Assembly (NCBI GenBank): GCA_013365365.1
Contig: JABVXU010000005.1
Location: forward strand, 434,001 to 498,000
Direction: 5' to 3'
DNA length: 64,000 bases
From: Cruorifilaria tuberocauda
Lineage: Eukaryota > Nematoda > Chromadorea > Rhabditida > Onchocercidae
How positions within the stretch are numbered: position 1 is the first letter of the stretch; each line of letters opens with the position of its first letter. Below, in pieces: positions 1-12,825 of the stretch. The position numbers were made by a program, and so were the translations under genes. Under the pieces are notes generated by a model. It was not told the origin of the DNA. It was given only the letters and a program-made list of their open reading frames with translations, and did no database searches.

Positions 1-1854
1 CGGGAATACTTCCCCTCATTAAATTCTTCTGGCTACACAAATAGATTATATATTCGATGCTGTGCGACATTACTTTTGTAGCACATATGAATCAACTTGT
101 TAAAGTGAAATCATCAATTGATCCTTGTACATTGCATCAAAATATTTAGAATACAAAAATTGATCAAATAATAGTTTTGTAAAAATGTTCATTCTCCAGA
201 ATGATCCAGAATGATTTGGCGAACTATTTATCGATCGAATTTCATTTTCCAGAAACTAATGACTATATGAATTGCAGTAAAAATTATTTAACTTTTTCAA
301 AAAAAAGGAAATCGAAAACTTTTATTGTTCGGCGTTTATACAAATATAAACGAGATGAACCGATTTAGAGTAAAAAATAAAGGAAAAGGATATTCCGGAA
401 GGAATATGTAAGTGAAAAGAAAACAGATGGGAACATTCATACTGATAGTTGTAAAATCGAAATGGACAGAAAGAAAATCCAAAACGCATTTCGCCAATTA
501 GGTCCTTGCAGGTGAGAGCCATCCATTTCTTTGCTTCACTTCAGTAATTAGTAAAACGTTATTCCTGTCGAGAAAAACGTCATTCGAACCATTTCTCTTC
601 CGAAAAAGTTTTCACCTTTGAAATCACGCAATTATTTAGTATGTATCAATCAATCAATCAATAGAACGAACTGCATGAATGATACGAATATCATCAGTCT
701 TGATCTTCAAAGCTTCGTTAATCAGTGAAAGTCACAAGTCGTTCAATTTAGCTCAATTTTATTAATCTCATTTGTCTTTCATATCCTAATTTCATTCAAA
801 AAATGAGCACGTAGAATTCTTCTAAGTGATCTGAGAAATAAAAGTGTTTCATTGAATCAAATCTCGAAAATTTCTTAGATAAAACACAAATATACATTTC
901 ATATGTATTCCAGTTTTTAAATGCACACAATTTTTATACAGCCTATCATTGAAAGTTATTTTGGAACGAAAATCAGTTTAGTTCGATTTTGAAGTTCAGC
1001 AGTAAACAAGAAGTAATATTAGAACACAGAATATTGATATGTAATGGATGATTTCGGATTTTGAAAGGAAATCATGCAATGAATCACGCTCTCATCTCAA
1101 TAAAAATGCTTACATAACACTTTCAAGAGATGAGGGTATTAGTTATGATAATGTAGATGGTAATAGCACTAATTCGGTATATATGATAAAAAATGACCAC
1201 TTCTATATATTTTTTTTCATACATTATGCAGTGAAAATGTACAGTTATTCATAAAATGACTTTAATTTTAAAAAATGTGGGACGAAGAAAAGAAATACAC
1301 TTATCCTTTACTGAAAGAAATGTGTTACTACGATTGCATTTCTGAGAGTAATAATGAAAAGCGAAACAATTACTGAAGCTTTGAAAATTATTTTCTGTGC
1401 ATTACTTCTTACTCTCAGATATTAATATAAATTCCGTTTGTTTCATGCCAACAAAGAAGCTCAAGAATAAACTTCATAAAAAATACATTATAAGAGTAGA
1501 TACTGTTCAAGATATGACTCTTTATTTTACAATATGTTAATAAACGATATAGTTCAAGCTGTTGTCACATAAATCGAGCAGATGCTAATCAATACAGTAG
1601 TATTGATAACATGACAAAGTGCATATCTACTAAAGCAGCCACCAGAAAATACTCTGGAAAAATAAGAGTAACTATCAATTCAAACGCATTTATCTACAAG
1701 ATTTTATCCTCCACTGGAATTACATATTTATGACTCAGCAATATAAACAATAAACCTGGAGCTACGACTACAGTGACCCGAAAATCAGGTGCTGATAATG
1801 ATAACGGTGGAAAACTGAAAAATAGCACAATAGGAAGTACAATCAATTAGCTAA
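1..1854. other. intergenic region with no recognisable gene
   Basis: No exon chain with family similarity was found on either strand. The only open frames are short, AT-driven and lack plausible splice sites. A short run of four ATCA/CAAT units lies near 645-662. The right end is the 3' flank of the CHMP4 gene: AATAAA-type signals on the minus strand appear near 1521-1526, about 330 bases past its stop codon, so part of 1520-1854 is probably 3' untranslated region. Confidence 0.5.
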
Positions 1855-3161
1855 TCAAGCGTTTGCCCAAGCTTCTAATTCGGCCAAATCATCATCTTCT
1901 TGCTGTTTTTTGGTAGTAGTCTTCTTTGCAGAGACTGGAAGTTCAGCTGTTGGAGCTTCAGGCAAATTTGATACAGATGCTGGTGTCGGTCCAACATCTA
2001 GAAGCTGTTTATCAAGTTCTTCCTGCAAGCAAATTTAACTGTAAACTAGAAACTACCCACATTTTTATAAAATGCCAATCACAAAACATTTTAGTCAAAA
2101 TCTTCAATTAGGTGGAAATGTTATCCGAGAGTAAAAAGTTAATGGGTGACAAATATGAATGAAATTTACGAACCTGCTCCAGTTTTTCCAGCTCTTTCAA
2201 CAACTCATCTTCATCAACATCTTGACCAAAACCAACTGGGTTACTAATTGCTTCAGCAATTTCATTAGCAACTTCTTGTTGTTCCGCAATATCCTCCATT
2301 AAGTCATGTACCTGTTAACGAATTTTATTTTCCCACAACTAGCTAAGATATTTCGTGAACATATTCTACAGTTCTGTGCACTCTAGAGGCAGAGAATTTG
2401 ATAATGATAACGATTATCAAGCCATTCTATTTATATCCTTTCACTGTGTCGCATAATACAACTTACCACTTCACTACAAAACTGAAAAGAGTAAGACCTT
2501 CCTGCGATAAGAAATCGGTTATAAAAACAACACAACAGATTCACTTGCCTGATCTACATCCATATCATTATGCGCTTTTTTAAGACTCTTCGCTGCAGTA
2601 CCCATTACTTGCAACACTTCAGCATTTGTTGACGCATTTTCTAAAGCTTCTCGTTGGAATTCAATCGTTGATAAGACACCATCAATATGCTGCAACTGTT
2701 TCTCAAACTGCTTTTTCCTTTTCAGTGCATGCAAAGCCAATCGTTTGTTTTTCGTTCCATGTTTTTTTGCCGATGCAACTTCCTGAAATAATCCTATATA
2801 ATACAAATGCTTCGTAATGCACTCTACACATAGTTTTAGCTCAAAAATCTTTTCTTGAACTTTTATAAAAATTATACAAAAAGTTCTACCTTTTCAGAAG
2901 CACAAGTAATATTAAGCATTCTCCAACAGCATTTCGTGTAACAGTGTTTACGCATTTCATCGAAAATTTTTCATGAAAAAAAGAAACAAGAACTCCTAAA
3001 TTAGTTGGAAGACCTACCGCTTCTATTTTCTTCTCCAAAAACTCTTGCTTCTTCACCAACATTTCTTCGGTTTCCCGCAATTTTTGTATAGATTCCTGTG
3101 GAGTTGCTGATGGTGCCTGTTGCTTTCTACTGCTACCAAATATCTTTCCAAATACACTCAT
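1855..3161 (-). CDS. vps-32: charged multivesicular body protein 4 (ESCRT-III, Snf7/VPS32)
   Basis: Four exons on the minus strand (3018-3161, 2549-2782, 2174-2311, 1855-2022) join in frame to 227 residues, the usual length for CHMP4. The first residues, MSVFGKIFGSSRK, and the core AHNDMDVDQVHDLMEDIAEQ are typical of the family. The N-terminal half is a basic, coiled-coil-rich helical hairpin and the C-terminal part is acidic (about 140-190). The protein ends in LEAWANA, the C-terminal helix that in CHMP4 proteins contacts ALIX and VPS4 (family knowledge). ESCRT-III CHMP4 polymerises on membranes for multivesicular-body budding, abscission and membrane repair. The start is fixed by an acceptor two bases upstream. 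Intron 2 begins with GC rather than GT. It lies head to head with the PLEKHM1-like gene. Confidence 0.95.
2547..2548 (-). other. non-canonical GC splice donor (GC-AG intron) in CHMP4
   Basis: On the minus strand exon 2 ends GATCAG and the intron begins GCAAGT, the strong consensus of GC-AG introns. The acceptor at 2312-2313 ends TTAACAG. Joining at GC gives VDQ-VHDLM in frame, as in other CHMP4 proteins. A GT two codons downstream does not fit the phase of the next exon. Confidence 0.8.
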
Positions 3162-3172
3162 TGCTGAAAAAA
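3162..3172 (-). promoter_or_regulatory. probable spliced-leader trans-splice acceptor of CHMP4
   Basis: Directly before the CHMP4 start the minus strand reads seven or more T, then CAG, then CA and ATG. A strong 3' splice site two bases before a start codon, with no obvious upstream coding exon, is the hallmark of nematode spliced-leader addition. The spliced leader itself is not in the window. Confidence 0.65.
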
Positions 3173-4113
3173 ATCAATTATCCCATAGCAGAAGAGATAA
3201 TGAAAGGATACCACGCAGATAGTATCATTAAATTAATTCAATTATCAATATTAAATTAATTTTCAATAATTTTGCAAAGAAATTTCAAACACACTAATTT
3301 AATATTCGTTTACGTAAATATTTTAATGTTATTCTCCACAATTTTTACATGAAACAAAACATTTATGGCTGAAAAATAATAAACACTTTTAGTCTCATCC
3401 TGTCCGCTTGCTGAATTAAAAACGCATTTTGTTGCTATGTAAAAAGAAAAGCAGCACACATTCCGTGAATTATCCACCGGTTTCTGAGTGCTAATTTCAT
3501 AGCGGTGGCGATGAAGCTGGACGGAAGTAGTTTTTGACAATTTTACAATATAACATACGACATTAATACTAGTCATCGAATAATCTCTGCTCTATATAAA
3601 TCAACAAAAAGTCACAAAAAAAAAAATCGGTGGACATTCCTGATTCCTCTTCTCTCTTTACTAATTAATTATGGTTACAATACAATAATTTGAATAGAAA
3701 ATTCGGTTGATGAGAACACCTCTACCGAATGACCAACATATGCAAGCGGAACGACTAAGAACCTCACTTCACTCTCTGACACACGACACCCCGTTATCGA
3801 TGAAGTTTTGGTCTGTGTCCATTTCAGTTGTAGCGTTATGATACTTGAACTTGAAGCGTTCATTTTCAGAAAAGGTCTTATTTGTAATTAAGGGATCAAA
3901 CTAGACGCATCGCTTCATGGAATAGTCATGATTGTTCTCTTACATTTGAATTGCATTATACTTTATTTCTTCAGATCTCTCTGTCAATTTCCCCATCAGT
4001 GGAGGAAAATGATAGTGGGAATAATTAAAGTTTACAAATTTCAGTCAAACTGGTGACTGGTTTGCACAGTACAATATGCTTTGATATAACATAATTCATT
4101 CGAGAAGGAAGGA
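3162..4113. promoter_or_regulatory. shared divergent upstream region of CHMP4 and PLEKHM1-like genes
   Basis: About 950 bases separate the start codons of two genes read in opposite directions. No coding exon could be supported here, although two short minus-strand frames exist. The region probably contains both promoters; no individual element (TATA box, initiator) is convincing. Confidence 0.55.
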
Positions 4114-7100
4114 ATGGTGGAACAAAATGAAGTAAAAATAAAACTCATGACTGAACTGGCAAATGTACTTAAACAAGCAACATCTGAATTTCCATCCGGC
4201 GATGCACTCTCCAAGTAATATTTCTTCCTTTTTAATTCATCTTTATCTCTCTGTTAGAAAAACATATATCTTGCATATGAAGCTATAGTTTTGTTGAGGA
4301 CTGTCTAGGCTGTCCATTAGTTTTTTTTTGTATACTTGAAGCAGCTTTAATTTTTAGAGAGTCCACTCAAATACTTTGTAATGCAATTGAAGCATTGTTC
4401 ATTCATGGGTTGAAGACAGCTTTCTTTCAGAAGAAACCACGAAGCTCAAGATATCCTGAGCCGGTATGAATTTTTGCTAACATCCTAGAAATATTTCTTT
4501 TCCCTAATCGCAAAAGATTTTTGAAGATATTTTCAGAATTTTTGGCCATTTGTTAGCAAATATACGCATAGAGCAGTATTGGATCAGATAGCTGCATCGA
4601 ATCAAATAAAAACAGAAATAGGAAAATCGCGGGTAAATTATGTTTTGTTTTCGTTGTAAAAGGAATTGTTCTTGAATGCTATATACTTTAATCTTTCATT
4701 GCATGATTGTGATGCGATTGTGTGAATTTTATATTTTTTACAGGCATGGGTCAGGATATTGCTGAATGATAACACAATAGAAAATTATTTAAATTTGCTA
4801 TCGCATAATACTATCACTTTAAGGTTAGTCGGTGAACAGTGAATTATGATGAAATTAGCTCTTGAAACGAAAAATAAAATTTTATTTTCACGTGGATGAG
4901 ATTAATTTAAGACCTCATTTAGTTAAATTAATTTAATTAAATTTTTTAAGTCAGATCCATAAACTTTAACTTTCTCGCCATAAATAGAATTTTTCAGCAA
5001 ATTTTACGAGAAATGGGCTTTTCTGAGAGATACGGAACGCATGAATGTGCTGTCAGGTTACATGAAGGGATTGACAAGATTGACTGTCGAAGCACCCGTT
5101 AATAGCTTCTCTCTTAACACTTGGACTCCCACACCACTAATACTTTCTGGTTTGATAGCAGGAGAACCTGCAAGATGTAAGTTAAATTATTTTTGGCTCT
5201 TAGTTTCATTCTAATAACATTGACTCATATCTGAACAATTTGCAATTTCCGATCATCATTTCCGAGGCATACATCCTCCATTTTAGTAAAGCGGTTAGTA
5301 AAGTGTCGCTATCGTGGTGGTTCGTTAAACATGCTCGATGATGCGGAGCTTGCTGAAAACGCATTACAGTCCTTATGCGGCTTTGCAGGACTGTCTACTT
5401 CTTCATGCGCGGGAGATTCCGACAGTTAGTTCATGCTCAATAAATAGTTTTTCGATTTTTTTCCTAGAAAATTTTGTTTATAACTTGTGATATCTGCTCT
5501 ATTTATTGCTCATTCTTGCCTTCAATGTTTTTTAAGCAACTGAACAAGACACTGATGTGGCCTCCGTTTATTCGCATCCGTCATTGCTTGATAGAGAAAG
5601 CGCTTATCTTCCAGCTCTAAATGCATCTATTAGTACTGTACTTTCAAATCCGGTTCCGGAAGATAGTATTCTAAGTTACGACCCATATGAGGTTTGGCAA
5701 TTTTCTGGTAGTGTATTTGACTTAAATCATTTTTTCGGTTCATTCTCATTATTCAATTCCATTCTGTTCATTGGTGTAGAAAACGTCCCGATAACATTTT
5801 GCTTGAATCATGCTCTTCATTTTCAAATAATAATATATGCACACTACTGCACTCTTCAAATTTTGTAGAAAATAATAGTTCTCCATTCCAGATACGAGTA
5901 ACCAGAGGTACTTGTCGCCGTATTAGACATTCATCTAAGAATAGCAGTGTTGAAAGTTCAGCGAGTTCCAGAAACGAGCCCGTATCAGCTATTGTTAGCG
6001 AGTCACACGTAGGTCCAATAAATTGCTAGGAAAATTCATGATAGAAAGATAAACAGAAGAGTAGCATTTTTTGATTGAAAATATGGCTATGATCGAAATG
6101 AACTATTAATTAACAGGAAAGTTGCAATTGATTTAACAATTAAATTTTTATTTTAAGGTGGAAATGGTTGTAAAAGAAATGGAAAATCTCGAAGAACTTC
6201 ATAATGATCAGCCACAAACATCATCCTCAATCTACGCATCAAATAACGAAAGTAGAGAAAACCTGGACTACTCTGGAGCTTAGTAATATTTCGTTCTTAA
6301 TCGGAATTTTTTGATTTATCATTTAATCTTTTTCTACATTAAAATTTTTATAGTCAAGAGAAGGAAAAAATGGCAAATACAAAAGAGCATAAATCGCCTA
6401 TATTGGACAATGAGTTGTCAATTAGCAGTGAATTCACAGTTCACCAAACACCGGAAAATTCACAAAATGACGCCAAAAATTGGATCGGTAAATATGTCAT
6501 ATCTAACAGTTTTTTATTTTTATCATTATGGAATTGTAGTACATGCAGATAACTAAAAACAGAATAACATTCCTTACATTACAGAATAGTGACTACAGAG
6601 ATATGAAGATATATGAGATGTTATGAATGACAGGGATTATTTATGCTTTTGTTTCAGTCGAAACCGATGATATCAAACCGAAACATTCTGTGCCAGATGA
6701 GTCATACAACGTTCTGTACAATCATTGTCCGATGATCTCAGTTGAAAATGAGCGCTCATTCACTGAATTCGGAGGCAAAATTAGAAGCATGAAGTCGTCA
6801 GATATGGAGCTGGTTGTTCTATTCATTAATTATTTTGAATCTTTTTTATTATATCCAGTTCTAGTTTTTTATTTTAAAAATTTAAATTATATTTAGGAAC
6901 GCTCATTGTCCATGCAAGACGATTTGTGTGTATCAGAGCATTACAGTGAAGGAAATAGTCTTCTCGGTAAAGGCTGGATCGTTCATCATGGTTGGAAAGC
7001 TGGGCCGTTTGTTAGTCATTTAATAAAATGCATTCATTTTTCACACTGTTTTTATTGAAGATGGTATAATTTGGAGATCAGTATATTTTTAAACTTTCGC

Positions 7101-9671
7101 ATTGAAGGATCGTAGAGCGTCAGCAATTTCTCTATCATCTAACACAGATTCTTCTCGAAATTTCGATATGGAAATAAGAAATATTCTTGATAGGACTTCG
7201 AATGAGGTAATTCAAAATTAATTAAGATTCAAGTTTTACAGCTTTTAATTTGTCGCTCATTGTTTATCTTCTTATCTTCCTAACGATTGATTTAGATCAC
7301 TTTCTTCTTATATAATTTGATTTTACGTTTTAAATTTTTATACGGAAAAAATCCTTTCATTTTAAACTTTCATCTTTTTTATAAACGATTGAGAATCTTG
7401 TTGTTGCTACTTCTGTAATGTTCAGAATATCCAATAGATGCTTGTGCATTTTGCGTTATTTGCAGGTGGTGAATAATGAAGATAATGGTAGTTTTGGTGA
7501 TGAAATTCCGGTATTTGAAGAAGGAAACGAATTGTTACAAGATGCTAGTGATGATAAGACATCGCTTTCTATGATCGATCAGCAAGGAGCTGCATCCTCC
7601 ACGAAAGTAGAATCAGAAGTCTGTTTCTAAATTACTGCCCTTGATTTCTGTTCAATTTAGTATTATTTATAGCAATAATTACCTGATTTTTAAAATTAAT
7701 TTAGATTGATTCTAATGGGAGTGTTTCTGAGTTTTCGGACAAAATATTGATTGATGCTTTGACAGTGATTCCCCATGAGAAAGGCCTTGATTCTCAAGAG
7801 TTTCGTTGTCTTTCGTGCAGAAAATCAATTGGTCCAACATTCGCATCATACAGGTTTCGTCATTTTCTGATTTTTTTGACTCAGTGCTAACGACCTTTTC
7901 ATTGGCAGATAAAATCTTCCGATTCAATATACTATACGTACTCTACAGTTATAATTAGTAATATCTGAACTGTACTATTCGTCACTGATATAGCGACGTG
8001 CATTAGATGTCAATTTCGTTTTATGTATATTTTGTTTTTTTGGACTTTAATAAATTTATTCCAGAAAGTGTGGTTTCGATGAAAAATACTATTGCGATGG
8101 ATGTTTCAGTAAAGGTGACGAAACTATTATTCCATCACGTTTGATTCGTAACTGGGATAGACATCCAAGACACGTTTGCAGAAGCAACATGGCTTTCATT
8201 GAAAACGTTAGGGATAAAGCGGTTCTTCGTCTCGATCAAATCAATCCTCAACTTTATGCGCACTCTCCTGCTTTAAATACTGTGAAGGTGCTTGCTTGTT
8301 CGCTATTTTGTAGGTGATGTTATTTTCAGTTTCTCAAGCTGCAGATGTTGTTTATAGTCAAATTCTTATTTCACGGAAAATTAAACCGTTGTCTGCAATA
8401 AGTCTCTTTTTCGAGACTTATTACGTTGGTTTTTCCCACTACAGCTAATAATTACTTTGTATTAGTTGATTAGATAGTAGTGGTGACTTTGATAATACAG
8501 AAATCAAAATATATCTTTATCTGTCGACGAAACTTTTTTTCAGTTTCTGAGGGAAAAATTATCGTTGTCAGCAATGTATCTACAATCATGTCGAAAATCA
8601 ATTGCTGAAGATTTGGAGAGTCGTGTTTGGCCCAAAAATTATCTTTACAAAGATATCCACTTATATTCATTCACGGTACGCTTTTTTCATGAATTAATAA
8701 AGTAATTGATGAAAAATATTTTCAAGTTTATGGGTTAATGTAATGAGCTTTTCATGACAAGTGAAGTTAAATTCTTAGCAAATCAAGTCATTGTTGTGAG
8801 GTGCCGAGCAAAATGTTACAGTTTATGAGTTATTCCATTATGCCCAATTTTTCGGGGTATTGGAGTTATTTTTTTTTCAATGTCTTCGATTAAATTATAA
8901 GCATAATGTCTCATTATTGAAAAATGAGATTCCACAGCTTAATCAAATTTTGATTCTATGGAAGTGAGTTCAATATCCTATTTGAATTAAATAGTTTTCC
9001 TAATCTGCTTTGAAGGAATTTTTGTTTTTCCCAATACGCATTTGCTTTTCAGGATCTGTTAACGGTACTGTCAGGGTATATGGAAACCCATTTAAACAAT
9101 TTATTAAATTTCACCACAGAACACATTCGACGATGTTTGCTGTGTTCTCAAAAAGGCTTTATTTGCGAAATTTGTTCTTCCGCTGAAGTAATATATCCAT
9201 TTCAGTTGGAAATGACATCGCGAGTAAGTTCTGCAGTCGTGTTTTTGTTGTAGATAAATAATTTATTGAACTATTGAGGTTTACTACCTGTTGTTGAGTT
9301 TGATTTTTCCAGCAGTGATTTTTGGAGTTTATGCTGCTGTAAGTAGAAAAATTTATGCAGTGCATATAATGACATATTACGTGTAGTGGAATATAATATA
9401 ATGTTTACCTCATTACACTATATCACCTTTAATTCAAGAAATAGATATTATGTTGACAGAAAATTTGGAATCTGTTTTTGAAATACTATCATAACTATAA
9501 GTGGTGTTTGGCGCATACGAATTTGCGAGATTTTAGTGTCTGGAATGTTTCTCGGTATATCATAAAAACTGTTTGGAAAAACAACGGTGTCCCAAATGTA
9601 CTCGACGTGAGCGATACACACAGCAGCAACCGAATATTGGTTCCCAATATTTGCTTCTTGATATGGACTGA
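4114..9671 (+). CDS. PLEKHM1/Rubicon-family protein: RUN domain and C-terminal Rubicon-homology zinc domain
   Basis: Nineteen exons join in frame to 853 residues: 4114-4214, 4358-4463, 4537-4632, 4744-4823, 4998-5176, 5287-5424, 5537-5691, 5892-6008, 6158-6282, 6354-6487, 6658-6812, 6897-7010, 7108-7206, 7466-7618, 7705-7853, 8065-8287, 8544-8675, 9053-9223, 9537-9671. Residues about 30-190 form a RUN domain (ALFIHGLK, NFWPFVSKYTH, WTPTPLILSGL) closest to PLEKHM1. Residues about 240-610 are Ser/Glu-rich with no recognisable fold. Residues about 616-853 are the Rubicon-homology domain, with paired cysteines CLSC (619, 622), YYCDGC, CLLC, CEIC and a final C-x2-C, H, C, C-x2-C cluster (CLECFSVYHKNC). 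In this family the domain binds Rab7 on late endosomes and lysosomes (known); the same role is inferred here. The two PH domains of mammalian PLEKHM1 are not seen. The ATG is the first in frame in exon 1. Confidence 0.88.
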
Positions 9672-9771
9672 CGCAGTTTTTATACATTCTTTTAAAATCA
9701 GTTGTTTGAGGTTTCCATATTCGGTTACACTTTAACTTTACTTGGGCATTAATAAGTCTGCTAATGTGAGA

Positions 9772-9833
9772 TATTTTTAGTAGGTGTAATATTTTGTTTT
9801 TGTATTTTTAGTAGGTGTAATATTTTGTTTTTG
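9772..9833. repeat. 31-base direct tandem duplication
   Basis: Two adjacent identical copies, 9772-9802 and 9803-9833, each starting TATTTTTAGTAGGTG. They lie about 100 bases past the PLEKHM1-like stop codon, so probably in its 3' untranslated region. The origin is most simply replication slippage. Confidence 0.9.
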
Positions 9834-11465
9834 ACAAGATACAATTTTTAGTGTTTTGAATACCACTATACATTTTCATATATTAGAATTTTATACTTTG
9901 TGTATAGTGCTTTATCTGCAACGTTTAATGAATAAATTTATGTATGAAATTTATCCAGTTGATTTGTATATAAACTAAATTTGTTCAGGTTACTCTCGAA
10001 AAATCTAGGTAAAGTAAATATTGCATATAATCTCTATCTTTTCCCTTATTTCAGTTTAAATTCTGGGTGAAATGAACCAAATTCATTAATTTGTTAACTG
10101 GTATTATGCTCAGGAGAAAAAGCAAAACAATTCCAAGCATAAGAGATATTTGAATTTCTAAAAATTAATACCCCTGAATTGTTTTTGGAATTTACGATCA
10201 GTGATCTTAATCGTTTATTTAGGTTTCTCAATCATTTATTCACTTAACATGTTTGCTGCCATGCTATATGATGTCAGCTAATATTATTCTCGATTTTAGA
10301 ATTCCGATATCTTTATAATAAAAATATGAAAATGAGCAAATGGACGATGGGCTCCAATATGTCGGTCACAAAATGGAACCCGTCACTGTGTTCCATTCAT
10401 TTTATTAGTCATACAATATAAGATGGATTATGTACAGTTACATCATATAATCGATCGTACTTTTTAATGTACACAATTATTGAACGATAAAATTATCGCA
10501 TTATATATTTGATAATTTTGTTGAACAAATATGAGAGAAGTATTGTACATTTTTAATGAATAAGCCATTGGAGTAATGATTTAGTTCATTTTTAAACTTT
10601 TTGATTATATTTGGTGCTAATTTTTCCTTTATCACTTTATTACATTTATTTATCAGTAAGTTGATTAATATCATTTTTGCAAGAAATAACGAGCTTTGAT
10701 CATTGTTTAAATAAAATTTCAAACGTCTCACTTTGCCGGATAATTTTTCCAATTCTTAAGGCATACATCATTGGAAAGAAAATTTATCAAAATTTTGTAA
10801 GACTGACCGGTTGTCAGTGCTGAGAAGGACAACATTGTCTTAACTTCCACTTCTCATTTGCATATCTTCAGATCCAAAAGTCAGATCGAATCGAAGGATG
10901 AATTCAACAACGGATAGCATTGTGACTGTTTCCAGATCAACGAGTCTGTGTAAAATGCATGTTTTCGGAAAAAGATCCACGAATGCAATCCAGGTGTAGA
11001 ATCTTTCAAACGTTCGATGCAGCCTGTCCATTATCGATGATTCGATCACCGATACCGTCTGCTTCTGTCGCTATTACTTAATGCTACTGATACATACATG
11101 ATCTACGCTGTTGTCTCTCCTGAACTAAACTTTTCTCACCGGTATATCTGTTCTGTAACTTCATTTTGTCATCTCTTTACTATTCTATGGAGAGTACAGA
11201 CATATACATACATCCTTACATATTACATATATTCTGTATGCGTCTGTATCTGTGTCTGTCTACATTTGCATCCATGCATGTGTGTATGTATATATGTGCA
11301 AATATGCTTTTCATTCTGATTCATAGCATTACCAATTTTCGACTGACTGCTTTTTGAATTCTCTTCAACCTCTACAATTTATGTCTTTATCATTTCCCTC
11401 TAAAAGATACTTCTAATCTAAGTAAGCATTAGTTCGTTCTTAAATAATAAGTCTATCTATACATC

Positions 11466-11489
11466 TATATATATATATATATATATATA
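11466..11489. repeat. (TA)n microsatellite
   Basis: About 12 uninterrupted TA units, preceded by looser TATACATA/ATCTATCT-type repeats from about 11190. No coding role is apparent. Confidence 0.95.
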
Positions 11490-12825
11490 ATATGTCTATC
11501 TACATAACATTCATACATTATAATAGCTGTAGAAGCAAATGTGGAAAATTGATAAGAAATGATCGAAGTGCATTCTATGAATTAGCATCTATATCTGTAT
11601 CATCAATGAAGTATTGTAGGTACAAGTTTAAGTTTAATCGATAGCTTCATTTCCAAAGCTTGAGCATTAAACATCCTTTTACGAACATTTCACGAGTGGA
11701 ATTTAATTTCTTCCACTGCTTTCGCAAACATGAAACCTAATATTCTAGTGGATACGTACTCGAGAAGGTCAAACAGTGCAAACACTTCTATAACCCCAAT
11801 CGATGATTCGAAAATGAAATCGTTTTCCGGAATATTTTTTTCTCCTGGATATTATCTGAGTTTTATCCAATGAAAGTAATAAATAGTTATGAGGACGACT
11901 TATATCAATCTATCCAATGGATTATTTTAATTTCTATTGTACTTTCATTTCTACTGTATCCATGTAAATATCATTGATTTACCTGTAACATGAGGAAGTT
12001 TCTCTCTTTATTATTATTGATAGAAGGAAAATTCATAAAGATAAATAAGCAGCAATAACACTTACTGCAGATTTTATAATGGTAAATTAATATACATCTT
12101 CTGAAGATAGTGACTTTCGTCATAATGTGATATTATCAAAATCAGTGATTAGCTCAATGAAATAGTGTGAAATCACTTTTCTTTCATGTCAGCAGGAAGT
12201 TTTGCTTTCTTTTTTTGTTGCAACATTAATTGTTGAAGTTGATTGCCTTTTTAATTTTATTGTATTAAATGATTTGAAATATTTCTCAACCTTTAGGCAA
12301 TACTGCTTGTTTTTAACTGTACATCAAATTATTTTAACACGCCTATGAATAGATGAATGATGCAAAGTTAACGTTTCAAGTATAAATTTTCACCTTTAAT
12401 GATATTTTAATGATCGCTTATCCATAACTATCCTTCAAATCGGCAAAATATTCTATCTTAGTTTTAATTTGAATTGGAGCATCAATTTCGACTGCAATTA
12501 GTCAGAGTGTTAACATATTTCTGCTAATTGACAATGAAATAAATTTTATAATCATCATAGATTGGTATAAATGTTTCAGTTAATAATATCAATTAAAATA
12601 CAATGCTTTATTTGACATTTCATTATGTAGCATTGAAGTATTCTTCAGTTTCACAGAAATGATAATAATTCTTTTGAATAAATTATGAAGTGAAGAGAAA
12701 ATACAAAATCATGAACAAAGTCATAAATTCATAGTTAACTTCCAAATTCTGAATATTCGTTATCTTCAGATGAAATAAGTAATTCTGAGATGCTAATTTC
12801 GAAAAAAAAGAAAGAAAAAAGGTAG

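Larger units (their letters stand above)
9672..12825. other. intergenic region, no supported gene
   Basis: This is the 3' flank of the PLEKHM1-like gene followed by AT-rich DNA. It holds a 31-base tandem duplication (9772-9833), a CA/TA/GT-rich stretch near 11190-11310 and a TA microsatellite (11466-11489). Open frames at 10501-10752 and 10840-11049 (minus) and 11098-11357 (plus) are low-complexity or lack splice context and resemble no family known to me. Confidence 0.5.
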
